Assembly: GCA_002402585.1 (NCBI GenBank)
Contig: DHGC01000036.1
Location: 1-11,163 of the forward strand
DNA: 11,163 bases
Direction: 5' to 3'
Origin: Erysipelotrichaceae bacterium UBA4808
GTDB taxonomy: Bacteria > Bacillota_I > Bacilli_A > Erysipelotrichales > Erysipelotrichaceae
The position numbers were made by a program, and so were the translations under genes. Position 1 is the first letter of the stretch. The number at the start of each line of letters is the position of its first letter. This document shows positions 1-6,270 of the stretch, piece by piece. The notes beneath the pieces are model-generated. The model was not told the DNA's origin. It searched no databases and saw only the letters and a list, made by a program, of their open reading frames with translations.

Positions 1-228
1 ACGATTGTACCAAGCCTTGTGGATGATTCTGGAAGCTATGTGCCTGGAACACGGACTGCTCTTGAAGCGTATGAACTCGTTCTACAGACATGTGGCAAAG
101 CGGAGATTGTATGTCAGATCATCTTTGAAGATAACGATGAAAAACTGGGTATGATTGCATCGCAGTCCATATCAGCTGGAACGCAAGTCAGCACATCAAC
201 GGTTGTGGAAGTTGTCATCTACGAATAA
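1..228 (+). CDS. PASTA-domain protein, C-terminal end (5' truncated)
   Basis: The reading frame is open from base 1 and ends at TAA 226-228, giving 75 residues. They fit one PASTA repeat: an N-terminal VPSLVDDSG segment, a predicted helix with ALEAYELVLQ, then the closing GMIASQSISAGTQVSTSTVV strand, which matches the usual G-x-V-x-x-Q-x-P-x-x-G-T-x-V pattern except that Ser replaces Pro. PASTA repeats form the extracellular C-termini of PrkC/Stk1-type Ser/Thr kinases and of some penicillin-binding proteins, where they bind peptidoglycan fragments. The window does not show which parent protein this is. Two Cys residues in the repeat are unusual for PASTA domains. The gene is closed by a strong terminator and is probably not co-transcribed with the copper genes. 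Confidence 0.7.
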   Translation, partial: TIVPSLVDDSGSYVPGTRTALEAYELVLQTCGKAEIVCQIIFEDNDEKLGMIASQSISAGTQVSTSTVVEVVIYE

Positions 229-234
229 AGTTTC

Positions 235-267
235 AACGGATAGTCCACTAGGGATATCCGTTTTTTT
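235..267 (+). terminator. Rho-independent terminator of the PASTA gene
   Basis: AACGGATA (235-242) pairs perfectly with TATCCGTT (255-262). The stem is extended inside by TCC/GGA (244-246 with 252-254) after a single bulged G. The hairpin runs straight into seven T residues (261-267) and starts 7 nt after the stop codon of the upstream gene. Confidence 0.88.
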
Positions 268-319
268 ATGTGTTTTGTATAGATGTCTATCAAAGGGTCG
301 ACATCCTATTGCAATCCAC

Positions 320-351
320 TTGATAATATACCCTATAGGGGTATATTATCA
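320..351 (+). promoter_or_regulatory. CsoR-type copper operator overlapping a promoter
   Basis: Bases 321-333 and 339-351 are a perfect 13-bp inverted repeat around the 5-nt centre TATAG. The core is ATACCC-TATAG-GGGTAT. This closely resembles known CsoR operators of Firmicutes, such as the copZA site with TACCC and GGGTA half-sites. A -35-like TTGATA (320-325) and a -10-like TATATT (342-347, 16-nt spacer) or TATTAT (344-349, 18-nt spacer) place the palindrome exactly over the core promoter, so bound repressor would block RNA polymerase. Rightward transcription would start near 355 and read into the multicopper oxidase. The operator call comes from motif resemblance; no binding is shown. Confidence 0.72.
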
Positions 352-354
352 AGA

Positions 355-660
355 TATAGACGCATTGATCTCGTTGTATGTTTGAGATGCCGCATATGAA
401 ACAATGAAAACTAACAACAGAGCTCTACTTTTAATCATAGTTACACGCATATGTCGTTCAATGTTAAACGCATTTCATTCACATCATCATTGGCAACTGA
501 GCTTTCTTTATCTATGGAATATTGATTCCATGACTCAAGTTGCAGTCGATATGTTCATGATTACATTCATTCGACTATTGAATAAATTTTGTTGATAAAC
601 TCAATCGATTCATATCAATTGAAAGTAAGAGTTCTATCAACTTGAGTGAGAGGTGGCAAA
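355..660 (+). other. Long leader of the multicopper oxidase transcript
   Basis: About 300 nt separate the predicted promoter from the oxidase start. The stretch contains a 7-bp hairpin (ATGGAAT 514-520, loop ATTG, ATTCCAT 525-531). It also contains a 10-bp perfect long-range inverted repeat, ACTCAAGTTG (533-542) with CAACTTGAGT (638-647), whose right arm touches the ribosome binding site GAGAGGTGG (648-656). A 63-codon frame (404-595) with a HSHHHW cluster lies here but has no Shine-Dalgarno sequence. I recognise no known riboswitch. Whether the leader is regulatory or just spacer is open. Confidence 0.4.
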
Positions 661-2082
661 ATGAAGCCCAGATATTTCGTGATTACAGTTGCAGTTATTC
701 TGATTGTGTTTGGTTTCGCGATTGCTTTTAGTGGTATTCTATTTCGATTGCCAAGTTTCAAAAACATTGAAAAAGAAGCAGAAAAGTGGCTCGCCCTTCC
801 GATTCCTGAATTATTACAGGATGAAAACCCGGATCCCAATGTTGCGGATTTTACGTTGCTTGCCCAACAAGGCGAAACATCATTCTTTGATGGCGTAAAA
901 ACCCGGACAATGGGCTATAATGGGAACTTTTTGGGACCTGTTGTTAAAGTATCGCAGGGTGAAACAGTGAACATGCATGTAAAAAATGAATTAGATCAAG
1001 CAACGTCCATTCATTGGCATGGATTAGAAGTTCCAGGGAGCGAAGATGGAGGCCCCCATCAAGTGATTCAATCCGGTTCGACATGGAATCCTTCATTCAT
1101 GATCGATCAAGCTGCATCAACGCTCTGGTTTCATCCACATGTGATTGGAACGACTGCTACACAAGTCTATTACGGGCTTGCGGGAATGCTCTGGATCGAA
1201 GATGAGAACAGTGCATCTTTAAATCTACCCAATACCTATGGCGTCAATGATATTCCGCTGATTATTCAAGACCGAAGTTTTGATCGTGATGGATCCTTTT
1301 ACTATATGGATAATGGGATGGATGGCGCAAGAGGAGACTACATTCTCGTTAATGGTGCAATCACACCTCATTTAGAAGTCAATCAAGTCAAAATGCGCTT
1401 TCGAATCGTGAATGGTGCAAATGCAAGCAATTTCAATCTATCCTTATCGAATCAAAATGAGATGATTCAAATCGCATCCGATGGTGGTTTATTGAGTGAA
1501 CCTGTAATTCGAGATAATATCTTTATCTCACCCGGTGAAAGAGTCGAAATCATCATCGACTTTTCAAGTAATGATGAGGGGGATATCGTTGCCTTGATGA
1601 GTGGACAAGAGCTTGTCATGACGTTTAAGGTTGGAGGCACAGCGAAAGACGACACAAGCATAGCAGACAAGCTCGCAAGCATTGAACGAATGGATGAATC
1701 CTTGGCTACAGGTTTAAAAACAATCGAACTGGATGGCATGGGACATATGGTTTCTCTCAATGGACGGCAATTTGATATGAATCGAATTGATGATAATGTT
1801 CAAGTGAATGCTGTTGAAATTTGGGAGATTACTGCAAATCAAAGCATGATGGGATCGATTGGACATCCATTCCACATTCATGGGACACAGTTTCAAATCT
1901 TAAGTCGAGATAATAAGCTACCAGAAGCACATGAGATGGGTTGGAAGGATACGGTCTTTGTGAATGTCGGTGAAACAGTACGCATCATCGTGCAATTCAA
2001 GCACAAAGGTATCTATATGTACCATTGCCATATCCTTGAGCATGAGGAAGCTGGTATGATGGGTCAATTGGAAGTTCGCTGA
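661..2082 (+). CDS. CueO-like multicopper oxidase, membrane-anchored
   Basis: This is a 473-residue, three-cupredoxin laccase-type oxidase that is expected to oxidise Cu(I) to Cu(II) outside the membrane with O2 as acceptor. All four copper-binding motifs are intact: HWHG (118-121), HPH (158-160), HPFHIHG (402-408) and HCHILEHEEAGMM (455-467). CueO-like signatures include LPIPELL near residue 50, GYNGN-LGP, HWHGLEVPG followed by DGGP, and LNGRQFDMN (from 366). Residues 5-28 form a hydrophobic signal anchor without a twin-arginine motif or lipobox. The Met-rich insert that E. coli CueO carries before LNGxxFDMN is absent. ATG 661 is chosen over in-frame GTG 646 because AGAGGTGG (649-656) sits just upstream of it. 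It is the first gene after the CsoR-like operator. A generic laccase role is possible, but copper detoxification fits the neighbours best. Confidence 0.92.
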   Translation: MKPRYFVITVAVILIVFGFAIAFSGILFRLPSFKNIEKEAEKWLALPIPELLQDENPDPNVADFTLLAQQGETSFFDGVKTRTMGYNGNFLGPVVKVSQGETVNMHVKNELDQATSIHWHGLEVPGSEDGGPHQVIQSGSTWNPSFMIDQAASTLWFHPHVIGTTATQVYYGLAGMLWIEDENSASLNLPNTYGVNDIPLIIQDRSFDRDGSFYYMDNGMDGARGDYILVNGAITPHLEVNQVKMRFRIVNGANASNFNLSLSNQNEMIQIASDGGLLSEPVIRDNIFISPGERVEIIIDFSSNDEGDIVALMSGQELVMTFKVGGTAKDDTSIADKLASIERMDESLATGLKTIELDGMGHMVSLNGRQFDMNRIDDNVQVNAVEIWEITANQSMMGSIGHPFHIHGTQFQILSRDNKLPEAHEMGWKDTVFVNVGETVRIIVQFKHKGIYMYHCHILEHEEAGMMGQLEVR

Positions 2083-2145
2083 AGACTCATAATAGTGTGG
2101 AATTATGAAAACATACGATTAAATATTGAAATCCTCACAAGATTG

Positions 2146-2161
2146 TAACAATTGATTGTTA
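2146..2161. repeat. 16-bp palindrome in the oxidase-SHOCT spacer
   Basis: TAACAAT (2146-2152) and ATTGTTA (2155-2161) are perfect inverted repeats separated by TG. The site could be a regulator half-site pair, but no convincing promoter was found around it: TTGTTA 2156-2161 with TTAATT 2179-2184 is only a weak -35/-10 match. It has no T-run, so it is not a terminator. Confidence 0.3.
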
Positions 2162-2198
2162 ATATTCAAGTGTCAGGGTTAATTTGACAGAAAGTACA

Positions 2199-2232
2199 AG
2201 AAATTTGCGAGTCGTAAAGAATGCAAATTTCT
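2199..2232 (+). repeat. 10-bp hairpin just upstream of a ribosome binding site
   Basis: AGAAATTTGC (2199-2208) pairs perfectly with GCAAATTTCT (2223-2232) across a 14-nt loop. It ends 5 nt before the AAGAGGT ribosome binding site (2237-2243) of the first SHOCT gene. The 3' arm is not followed by a T-run. CTC at 2231-2233 could alternatively pair with GAG of the binding site (2239-2241), so the two folds would compete. It may tune translation or mark an mRNA processing end; this is inference. Confidence 0.4.
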
Positions 2233-2249
2233 CTTAAAGAGGTAAAAAT

Positions 2250-2504
2250 ATGATGAGAGGACTTTATGGTTTTGGTGGGTATGGAATGATGGGAGGATTT
2301 GGTTGGTTTGGAATGTTGATCTGTTTGCTGATCGTTGTGCTTGTTGTATTGGGAATTATTTCCCTATTCAAAGGTGGCTTCAATTCTACGCATAAAAGAA
2401 CGGGCATTTCTTCTAAAGAACGTAGCCTTGAAATTCTAAAAGAAAGACTGGCTCGAGGCGAAATCAGTAAAGAAGAATACGAATCTATTAAAAGGGATTT
2501 GTAA
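2250..2504 (+). CDS. Small Gly/Met-rich membrane protein with SHOCT domain
   Basis: This 84-residue protein has a short aromatic, Gly- and Met-rich N-terminus (GFGGYGMMGGFGWFGM). One membrane helix follows at about residues 22-41 (LICLLIVVLVVLGIISLF), then a basic linker and a C-terminal SHOCT domain (about 58-84, LEILKERLARGEISKEEYE). SHOCT tails are short helical pairs found at the ends of many unrelated membrane proteins and are thought to mediate oligomerisation. The GMMGG segment next to the membrane could bind Cu(I) through Met sulfur, which fits its place between the oxidase and CopA; this is inference. Start 2250 has AAGAGGT 7 nt upstream; a second ATG follows directly at 2253. It lies 167 nt downstream of the oxidase without a visible terminator, so co-transcription is likely. 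The exact function is not known. Confidence 0.82.
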   Translation: MMRGLYGFGGYGMMGGFGWFGMLICLLIVVLVVLGIISLFKGGFNSTHKRTGISSKERSLEILKERLARGEISKEEYESIKRDL

Positions 2505-2511
2505 AACTAAA

Positions 2512-3258
2512 ATGAAGAAACTAATAATCAGTACGTTTATATTGATTTTCATCGCAACGTCAATCCTCGGTGTAAGTGCCCTCCCCACTGAAAGGCGTGA
2601 AGTAGAAGACATCATAAGTGAGATTCGAATAAGCCAAGGTATCGAATCGAATGGTGCAATTGATGTGACACGTGTAAGTGATGCATTGCTCGAAGAACTG
2701 GGTGATTCTGTCATGGAAGCATTTTCGAACAGCCCTACCGTGCATGAGCAATTGAATCAGTATCTCGCACGTGAAGATGCTCCTATGTTAACTGCCATCC
2801 ATATTCAAGTCGGTGAAGACTATCTCAATGGTTATCCGATATCAATGATGACATTTAGACGTTATGCTTACAGTACACAAACAGATATTGGTACGAGTTA
2901 CTATGGTGGTATGATGGGTCGCTATTACAGGAATAATGATCAATTGAATGCATATCGTGGTTACGGGGGCATGATGGGTTGGTTAAACAATTCAACAAAT
3001 CCGAATTCAAACTTTGATAATTGGAATTCGCCAATTGCTTATTATGGAATGATGACCGGGTTTGGTTCAGCTATTATGTTTGCTCCAATCATCGGTTTAC
3101 TCATCCTAACGTTTGTATTTGTTTATTGGATGACATCTAAAAATGGGCGTCAAACTATTCCAGCAACAGGGAATGCAATTTCGATTCTGAAGGATCGATA
3201 TGCTCGAGGTGAAATCACTCGGGATGAATTCATTCAAAAAAAAGACATATTGAAATAG
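2512..3258 (+). CDS. Secreted membrane-anchored YGGMMG-repeat protein with SHOCT tail
   Basis: The 248 residues split into a signal peptide (1-23, likely cut after VSA), an external domain (24-180), one membrane helix (about 186-207) and a cytosolic SHOCT domain (about 221-247, ISILKDRYARGEITRDEF). The external domain carries three Tyr/Gly/Met motifs: YYGGMMGRYY (130-139), YGGMMGW (151-157) and YYGMM (177-181), plus SMM at 111-113. Paired Met residues in a secreted protein of a copper locus suggest Cu(I) capture at the outer face; this is inference. Residues 24-105 are a polar, helical-looking region I do not recognise. The gene starts 7 nt after the first SHOCT gene with only a distant AAAAGGG as binding site, so translational coupling is likely. 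Its SHOCT tail resembles that of its neighbour, which suggests paralogous tails. A strong terminator follows. Confidence 0.8.
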   Translation: MKKLIISTFILIFIATSILGVSALPTERREVEDIISEIRISQGIESNGAIDVTRVSDALLEELGDSVMEAFSNSPTVHEQLNQYLAREDAPMLTAIHIQVGEDYLNGYPISMMTFRRYAYSTQTDIGTSYYGGMMGRYYRNNDQLNAYRGYGGMMGWLNNSTNPNSNFDNWNSPIAYYGMMTGFGSAIMFAPIIGLLILTFVFVYWMTSKNGRQTIPATGNAISILKDRYARGEITRDEFIQKKDILK

Positions 3259-3266
3259 ATTGAGAC

Positions 3267-3296
3267 AAAGCGCAGTGATCGACACTTGCGCTTTTT
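3267..3296 (+). terminator. Rho-independent terminator after the SHOCT genes
   Basis: AAAGCGCA-GTG (3267-3277) pairs with CAC-TTGCGCTTT (3283-3294) over loop ATCGA, with one unpaired base in the right arm. It ends in a T-run (3292-3296). It starts 8 nt after the stop codon of the second SHOCT gene, so the oxidase-SHOCT unit and copA are probably separate transcripts. Confidence 0.88.
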
Positions 3297-3523
3297 ACAT
3301 GTTCCAAAATGATTCGATGGATGCAATGTCAATAACATAAGGTTTAGGCAAGGGTTTGCCAAATCCATTCCGAAGCTTAACCTAAACATTAATTATTTAT
3401 TTAAGGAAACGAAATTAATTAAAACATACCAAATTACTAGGTTTCTTCTCCATCATATCTACATCACTGTTCGGTAACATAAGCATAGATTCTTAGATGA
3501 AGAGAGGAGATTGGTAGAGGATT
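3297..3523 (+). promoter_or_regulatory. copA upstream region, promoter not resolved
   Basis: This 227-nt gap must hold the copA promoter, because a terminator precedes it. It contains a hairpin GGCAA-GGGT-TTGCC (3347-3360). A competing 7-bp pairing, GTTTAGG (3342-3348) with CCTAAAC (3381-3387), shares bases with that hairpin, so the two are mutually exclusive. An AT-rich block (3387-3424) with two ATTAATT-like copies follows. No good -35/-10 pair and no copy of the CCC/GGG palindrome seen at 321-351 was found. Two ribosome-binding-like sites, AGAGGAGA (3503-3510) and AGAGG (3516-3520), precede the copA start. Confidence 0.4.
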
Positions 3524-5986
3524 ATGCAACAAAGTTTCAAGATTATTGGGATGACCTGTGCTTCCTGCGCACAGAAAGTAGAGAAGGTGGCTTCCAAAAT
3601 TCATGGAGTCGATTCTTCAAGTGTCAATTTTGCGACTGAAAAGTTGAGTGTTCAATTTGACGAACTAATCGTAACGACACAAGATATTCAGAACGCGATT
3701 AAGAATATCGGTTATGAAGCAGTTCATGATGATATTACAAAGCGTATTACAATCGCCATCGAAGGGATGTCCTGTGCTTCATGTGCTCAAAAAATTGAGA
3801 AAACACTGAAAAAGACAGAGGGGATTATTTCGGCAAACGTAAATTTCGCCACTGAGAAAGTAAGTCTAGAATACAATCCAAGTCAAATAAGAATTTCTCA
3901 AATTAAAGCAGTCATCGTAGACTTGGGATACAAAGCTTTAGAGAGTAGTGGATCAGCTTCTGTAGATGAAGATAAGGAAAGAAAAGAGAAGGAAGTAAAA
4001 GCGTTATGGTTCAAGTGCATCGTCGCTAGCATTTTCTCGATTCCACTGCTCTATTTAGCAATGACACCCATGCTTCCACAGTTGAATCTGCCATTCCCAG
4101 AGATTTTGTCACCGATGATGAACCCGAAGAATTATGCCTTGGCACAAACATTACTGATTATTCCAATCTTATTGGTGGAATACAAGTTTTATATTATTGG
4201 ATTTAAAGCGATATGGAAGAAAGCCCCTAATATGGACTCACTGATAGCGATGGGAACTTCAGCAGCTGTAATCTATAGTAGCGTCATTGCATTCCAGATT
4301 TTTCAGGGTGATTACACAAATGTGAACAATATGTATTTTGAAACTGCTGGAATCATTATTGCATTGATTCTATTGGGTAAAGCTCTAGAAGCGGTTACCA
4401 AAGGGAAAACATCCGAAGCCATCAAAAAGTTGATTGGCTTAGCACCAAAAACTGCGCTTGTATTACATGAAGGCAAGGAAATGATCATATCCGTCGATGA
4501 AGTAGAAGTCGGAGATGTTATTATCGTAAAACCTGGTGAAAAGATTCCTGTAGATGGAAAAGTAGTCGAGGGGTATACCTCGATTGATGAATCGATGCTT
4601 ACTGGAGAAAGCATACCGGTTGAGAAACATGTTGGGAATCCTGTCTATGCTGCAAGCATCAATGGGAATGGAATGATCCATTTTGAAGCAACGAAGGTAG
4701 GATCTGACACAGCTTTGGCACAAATCATAAAACTGGTCGAAGATGCGCAAGGATCCAAAGCGCCTATTGCACAATTAGCAGACATTGTTTCCGGTTACTT
4801 TGTTCCAGTAGCCTTTGCGATTGCATTTTTCTCCGCGTTGGCTTGGTATCTAAGTGGTCAATCACTTACTTTTGCCTTAACGATCTTCATTTCAGTTTTA
4901 GTGATCGCTTGTCCATGTGCTCTGGGTTTGGCAACACCTACCGCTATTATGGTGGGAACTGGAAAAGGTGCGGAGAATGGCGTATTGATTAAAAGTGGTG
5001 TTGCGCTTGAAACAGCGTATAAAATCAACACCATCATATTTGATAAGACAGGCACAATAACCGAAGGAAAACCAGTTGTGACAGATGTTGTCATTCTTTC
5101 TGATTACAGTGAGGATGAACTATTGCAAATCGCGGCTTCAGCAGAAAAAGGCTCTGAACACCCATTAGGGGATGCCATTGTCAATGGGGCATTGGCAAAA
5201 CAACTTGAACTATTAACCATTGAGACTTTTGAAGCCATTCCTGGGCATGGGATCAAAGTTAGAATTAACAACAAGAAAATTTTATTGGGCAATCGTAAGT
5301 TGATGCTTGTGAACGACATACATCTTTCGACCAGTGAGTCTAATTCAGACAGACTTGCGGAAGAAGGCAAGACACCCATGTTTATCGCGATTGATAGTCA
5401 ATTAGTCGGTATCATTGCGGTTGCGGATGTCGTCAAACCAAGCAGTGCGAAAGCGATTAATAAGCTCAATGAAATGGGAATTGAAGTCGCAATGATTACA
5501 GGAGATAATCGCAAAACAGCAACTGCTATTGCAAAACAGGTTGGGATCAAGACCGTGCTTGCGGAAGTCTTACCTCAAGACAAGTCCTTTGAGGTCAAGC
5601 AACTTCAAAATATGAAGCGAATTGTGGCAATGGTCGGGGATGGCATCAATGATGCGCCGGCATTGGCTCAAGCTGATATTGGGATTGCGATTGGTTCTGG
5701 TACAGATGTTGCCATGGAATCAGCAGACATCGTTCTCATGCGTAGTGATTTAATGGATGTTCCAACAGCTTTAAAACTGAGTAAGAGCACCATTCGAAAC
5801 ATAAAGGAAAATCTTTTCTGGGCCTTTGCATACAATATTTTAGGAATACCCATTGCGGCAGGTTTATTATACATCTTCGGTGGTCCTATTTTGAATCCTG
5901 TCTTTGCTGCAGCGGCGATGTCCCTATCATCTGTTTCTGTACTCACCAACGCCCTAAGACTTAAATCATTTAAAGCCTACAAATAA
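3524..5986 (+). CDS. copA: Cu(I)-exporting P1B-1 ATPase CopA
   Basis: This 820-residue P-type ATPase exports Cu(I) from the cytosol using ATP. It has two N-terminal HMA domains with GMTCASC (9-15, C12/C15) and GMSCASC (81-87, C84/C87). Eight membrane segments are predicted, the first at about 162-181. The actuator loop has TGES (360-363). The ion-site CPC motif is C463-P464-C465, the phosphorylated Asp is D507 in DKTGT, the nucleotide-domain HP is H546-P547, and the hinge GDGINDAP starts at G705. Y770-N771 in helix 7 and M799-x-x-S802-S803 in helix 8 are the P1B-1 signature for Cu(I) over Zn/Cd/Co. Everything needed for activity is present and the length is typical. It heads the second copper unit, with a CsoR-family gene 19 nt downstream. 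Confidence 0.97.
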   Translation: MQQSFKIIGMTCASCAQKVEKVASKIHGVDSSSVNFATEKLSVQFDELIVTTQDIQNAIKNIGYEAVHDDITKRITIAIEGMSCASCAQKIEKTLKKTEGIISANVNFATEKVSLEYNPSQIRISQIKAVIVDLGYKALESSGSASVDEDKERKEKEVKALWFKCIVASIFSIPLLYLAMTPMLPQLNLPFPEILSPMMNPKNYALAQTLLIIPILLVEYKFYIIGFKAIWKKAPNMDSLIAMGTSAAVIYSSVIAFQIFQGDYTNVNNMYFETAGIIIALILLGKALEAVTKGKTSEAIKKLIGLAPKTALVLHEGKEMIISVDEVEVGDVIIVKPGEKIPVDGKVVEGYTSIDESMLTGESIPVEKHVGNPVYAASINGNGMIHFEATKVGSDTALAQIIKLVEDAQGSKAPIAQLADIVSGYFVPVAFAIAFFSALAWYLSGQSLTFALTIFISVLVIACPCALGLATPTAIMVGTGKGAENGVLIKSGVALETAYKINTIIFDKTGTITEGKPVVTDVVILSDYSEDELLQIAASAEKGSEHPLGDAIVNGALAKQLELLTIETFEAIPGHGIKVRINNKKILLGNRKLMLVNDIHLSTSESNSDRLAEEGKTPMFIAIDSQLVGIIAVADVVKPSSAKAINKLNEMGIEVAMITGDNRKTATAIAKQVGIKTVLAEVLPQDKSFEVKQLQNMKRIVAMVGDGINDAPALAQADIGIAIGSGTDVAMESADIVLMRSDLMDVPTALKLSKSTIRNIKENLFWAFAYNILGIPIAAGLLYIFGGPILNPVFAAAAMSLSSVSVLTNALRLKSFKAYK

Positions 5987-6005
5987 CAATGAAAGGAGTG
6001 CCTTG

Positions 6006-6269
6006 ATGATGCAAAAGCATTCACACACAAGCAAAGTAGAAATCATCAATCAGTTGAATCATGTTGAAGAACAAGTTCGCAATCTAAAGAATTCATTAAA
6101 TCAAGAGAAAACCTGTAATGAAGTGCTTCATCAAGTGTGCTTGGCTAAGGCAGGGATGAGTTCGCTCGCTCTCAAATTGATTAGAAGACGTTTGAATCAT
6201 TATGATGGGATTACAAAAATAGATGACTTGATGCATACGATAGAATTGATGGTCGTAGATAGAGGATAA
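6006..6269 (+). CDS. Divergent CsoR/RcnR-family protein with altered metal ligands
   Basis: This 87-residue all-helical protein belongs to the CsoR/RcnR/FrmR (DUF156) family of small metal- or sulfur-sensing repressors. A gap-free comparison with B. subtilis CsoR places C37 at the first Cu(I) ligand. The second ligand, His, is replaced by R62 and the third, Cys, by Y66. H5 aligns with the N-terminal His ligand of RcnR, and an extra C45 lies two helical turns after C37. In the DNA-binding helix the usual NRLKRIEGQVRG reads NQLNHVEEQVRN, so basic residues and the Gly are lost. It may therefore sense something other than Cu(I) or bind DNA poorly. ATG 6006 is chosen because AAAGGAG (5992-5998) is 7 nt upstream; TTG 6003 and ATG 6009 are alternatives. 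It sits between copA and a DUF2933-like gene, with a 1-nt gap to the latter. Confidence 0.8.
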   Translation: MMQKHSHTSKVEIINQLNHVEEQVRNLKNSLNQEKTCNEVLHQVCLAKAGMSSLALKLIRRRLNHYDGITKIDDLMHTIELMVVDRG

Positions 6270-6270
6270 G

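Noticed and set aside
646..660. GTG 646 as oxidase start
   Set aside because: The ribosome binding site AGAGGTGG lies downstream of this GTG and upstream of ATG 661, so the longer form would lack a binding site.
615..839. Minus-strand open frame over the oxidase 5' end
   Set aside because: It overlaps the well-supported oxidase start and leader, and the translation has no recognisable motif.
4312..4774. Minus-strand open frames of about 100 codons inside copA
   Set aside because: They are antisense to conserved CopA motifs (TGES region) and their translations resemble nothing known.
5989..6006. Mini-frame ATG-AAA-GGA-GTG-CCT-TGA between copA and the CsoR-like gene
   Set aside because: Five codons that merely contain the ribosome binding site of the next gene; no evidence that it is translated.
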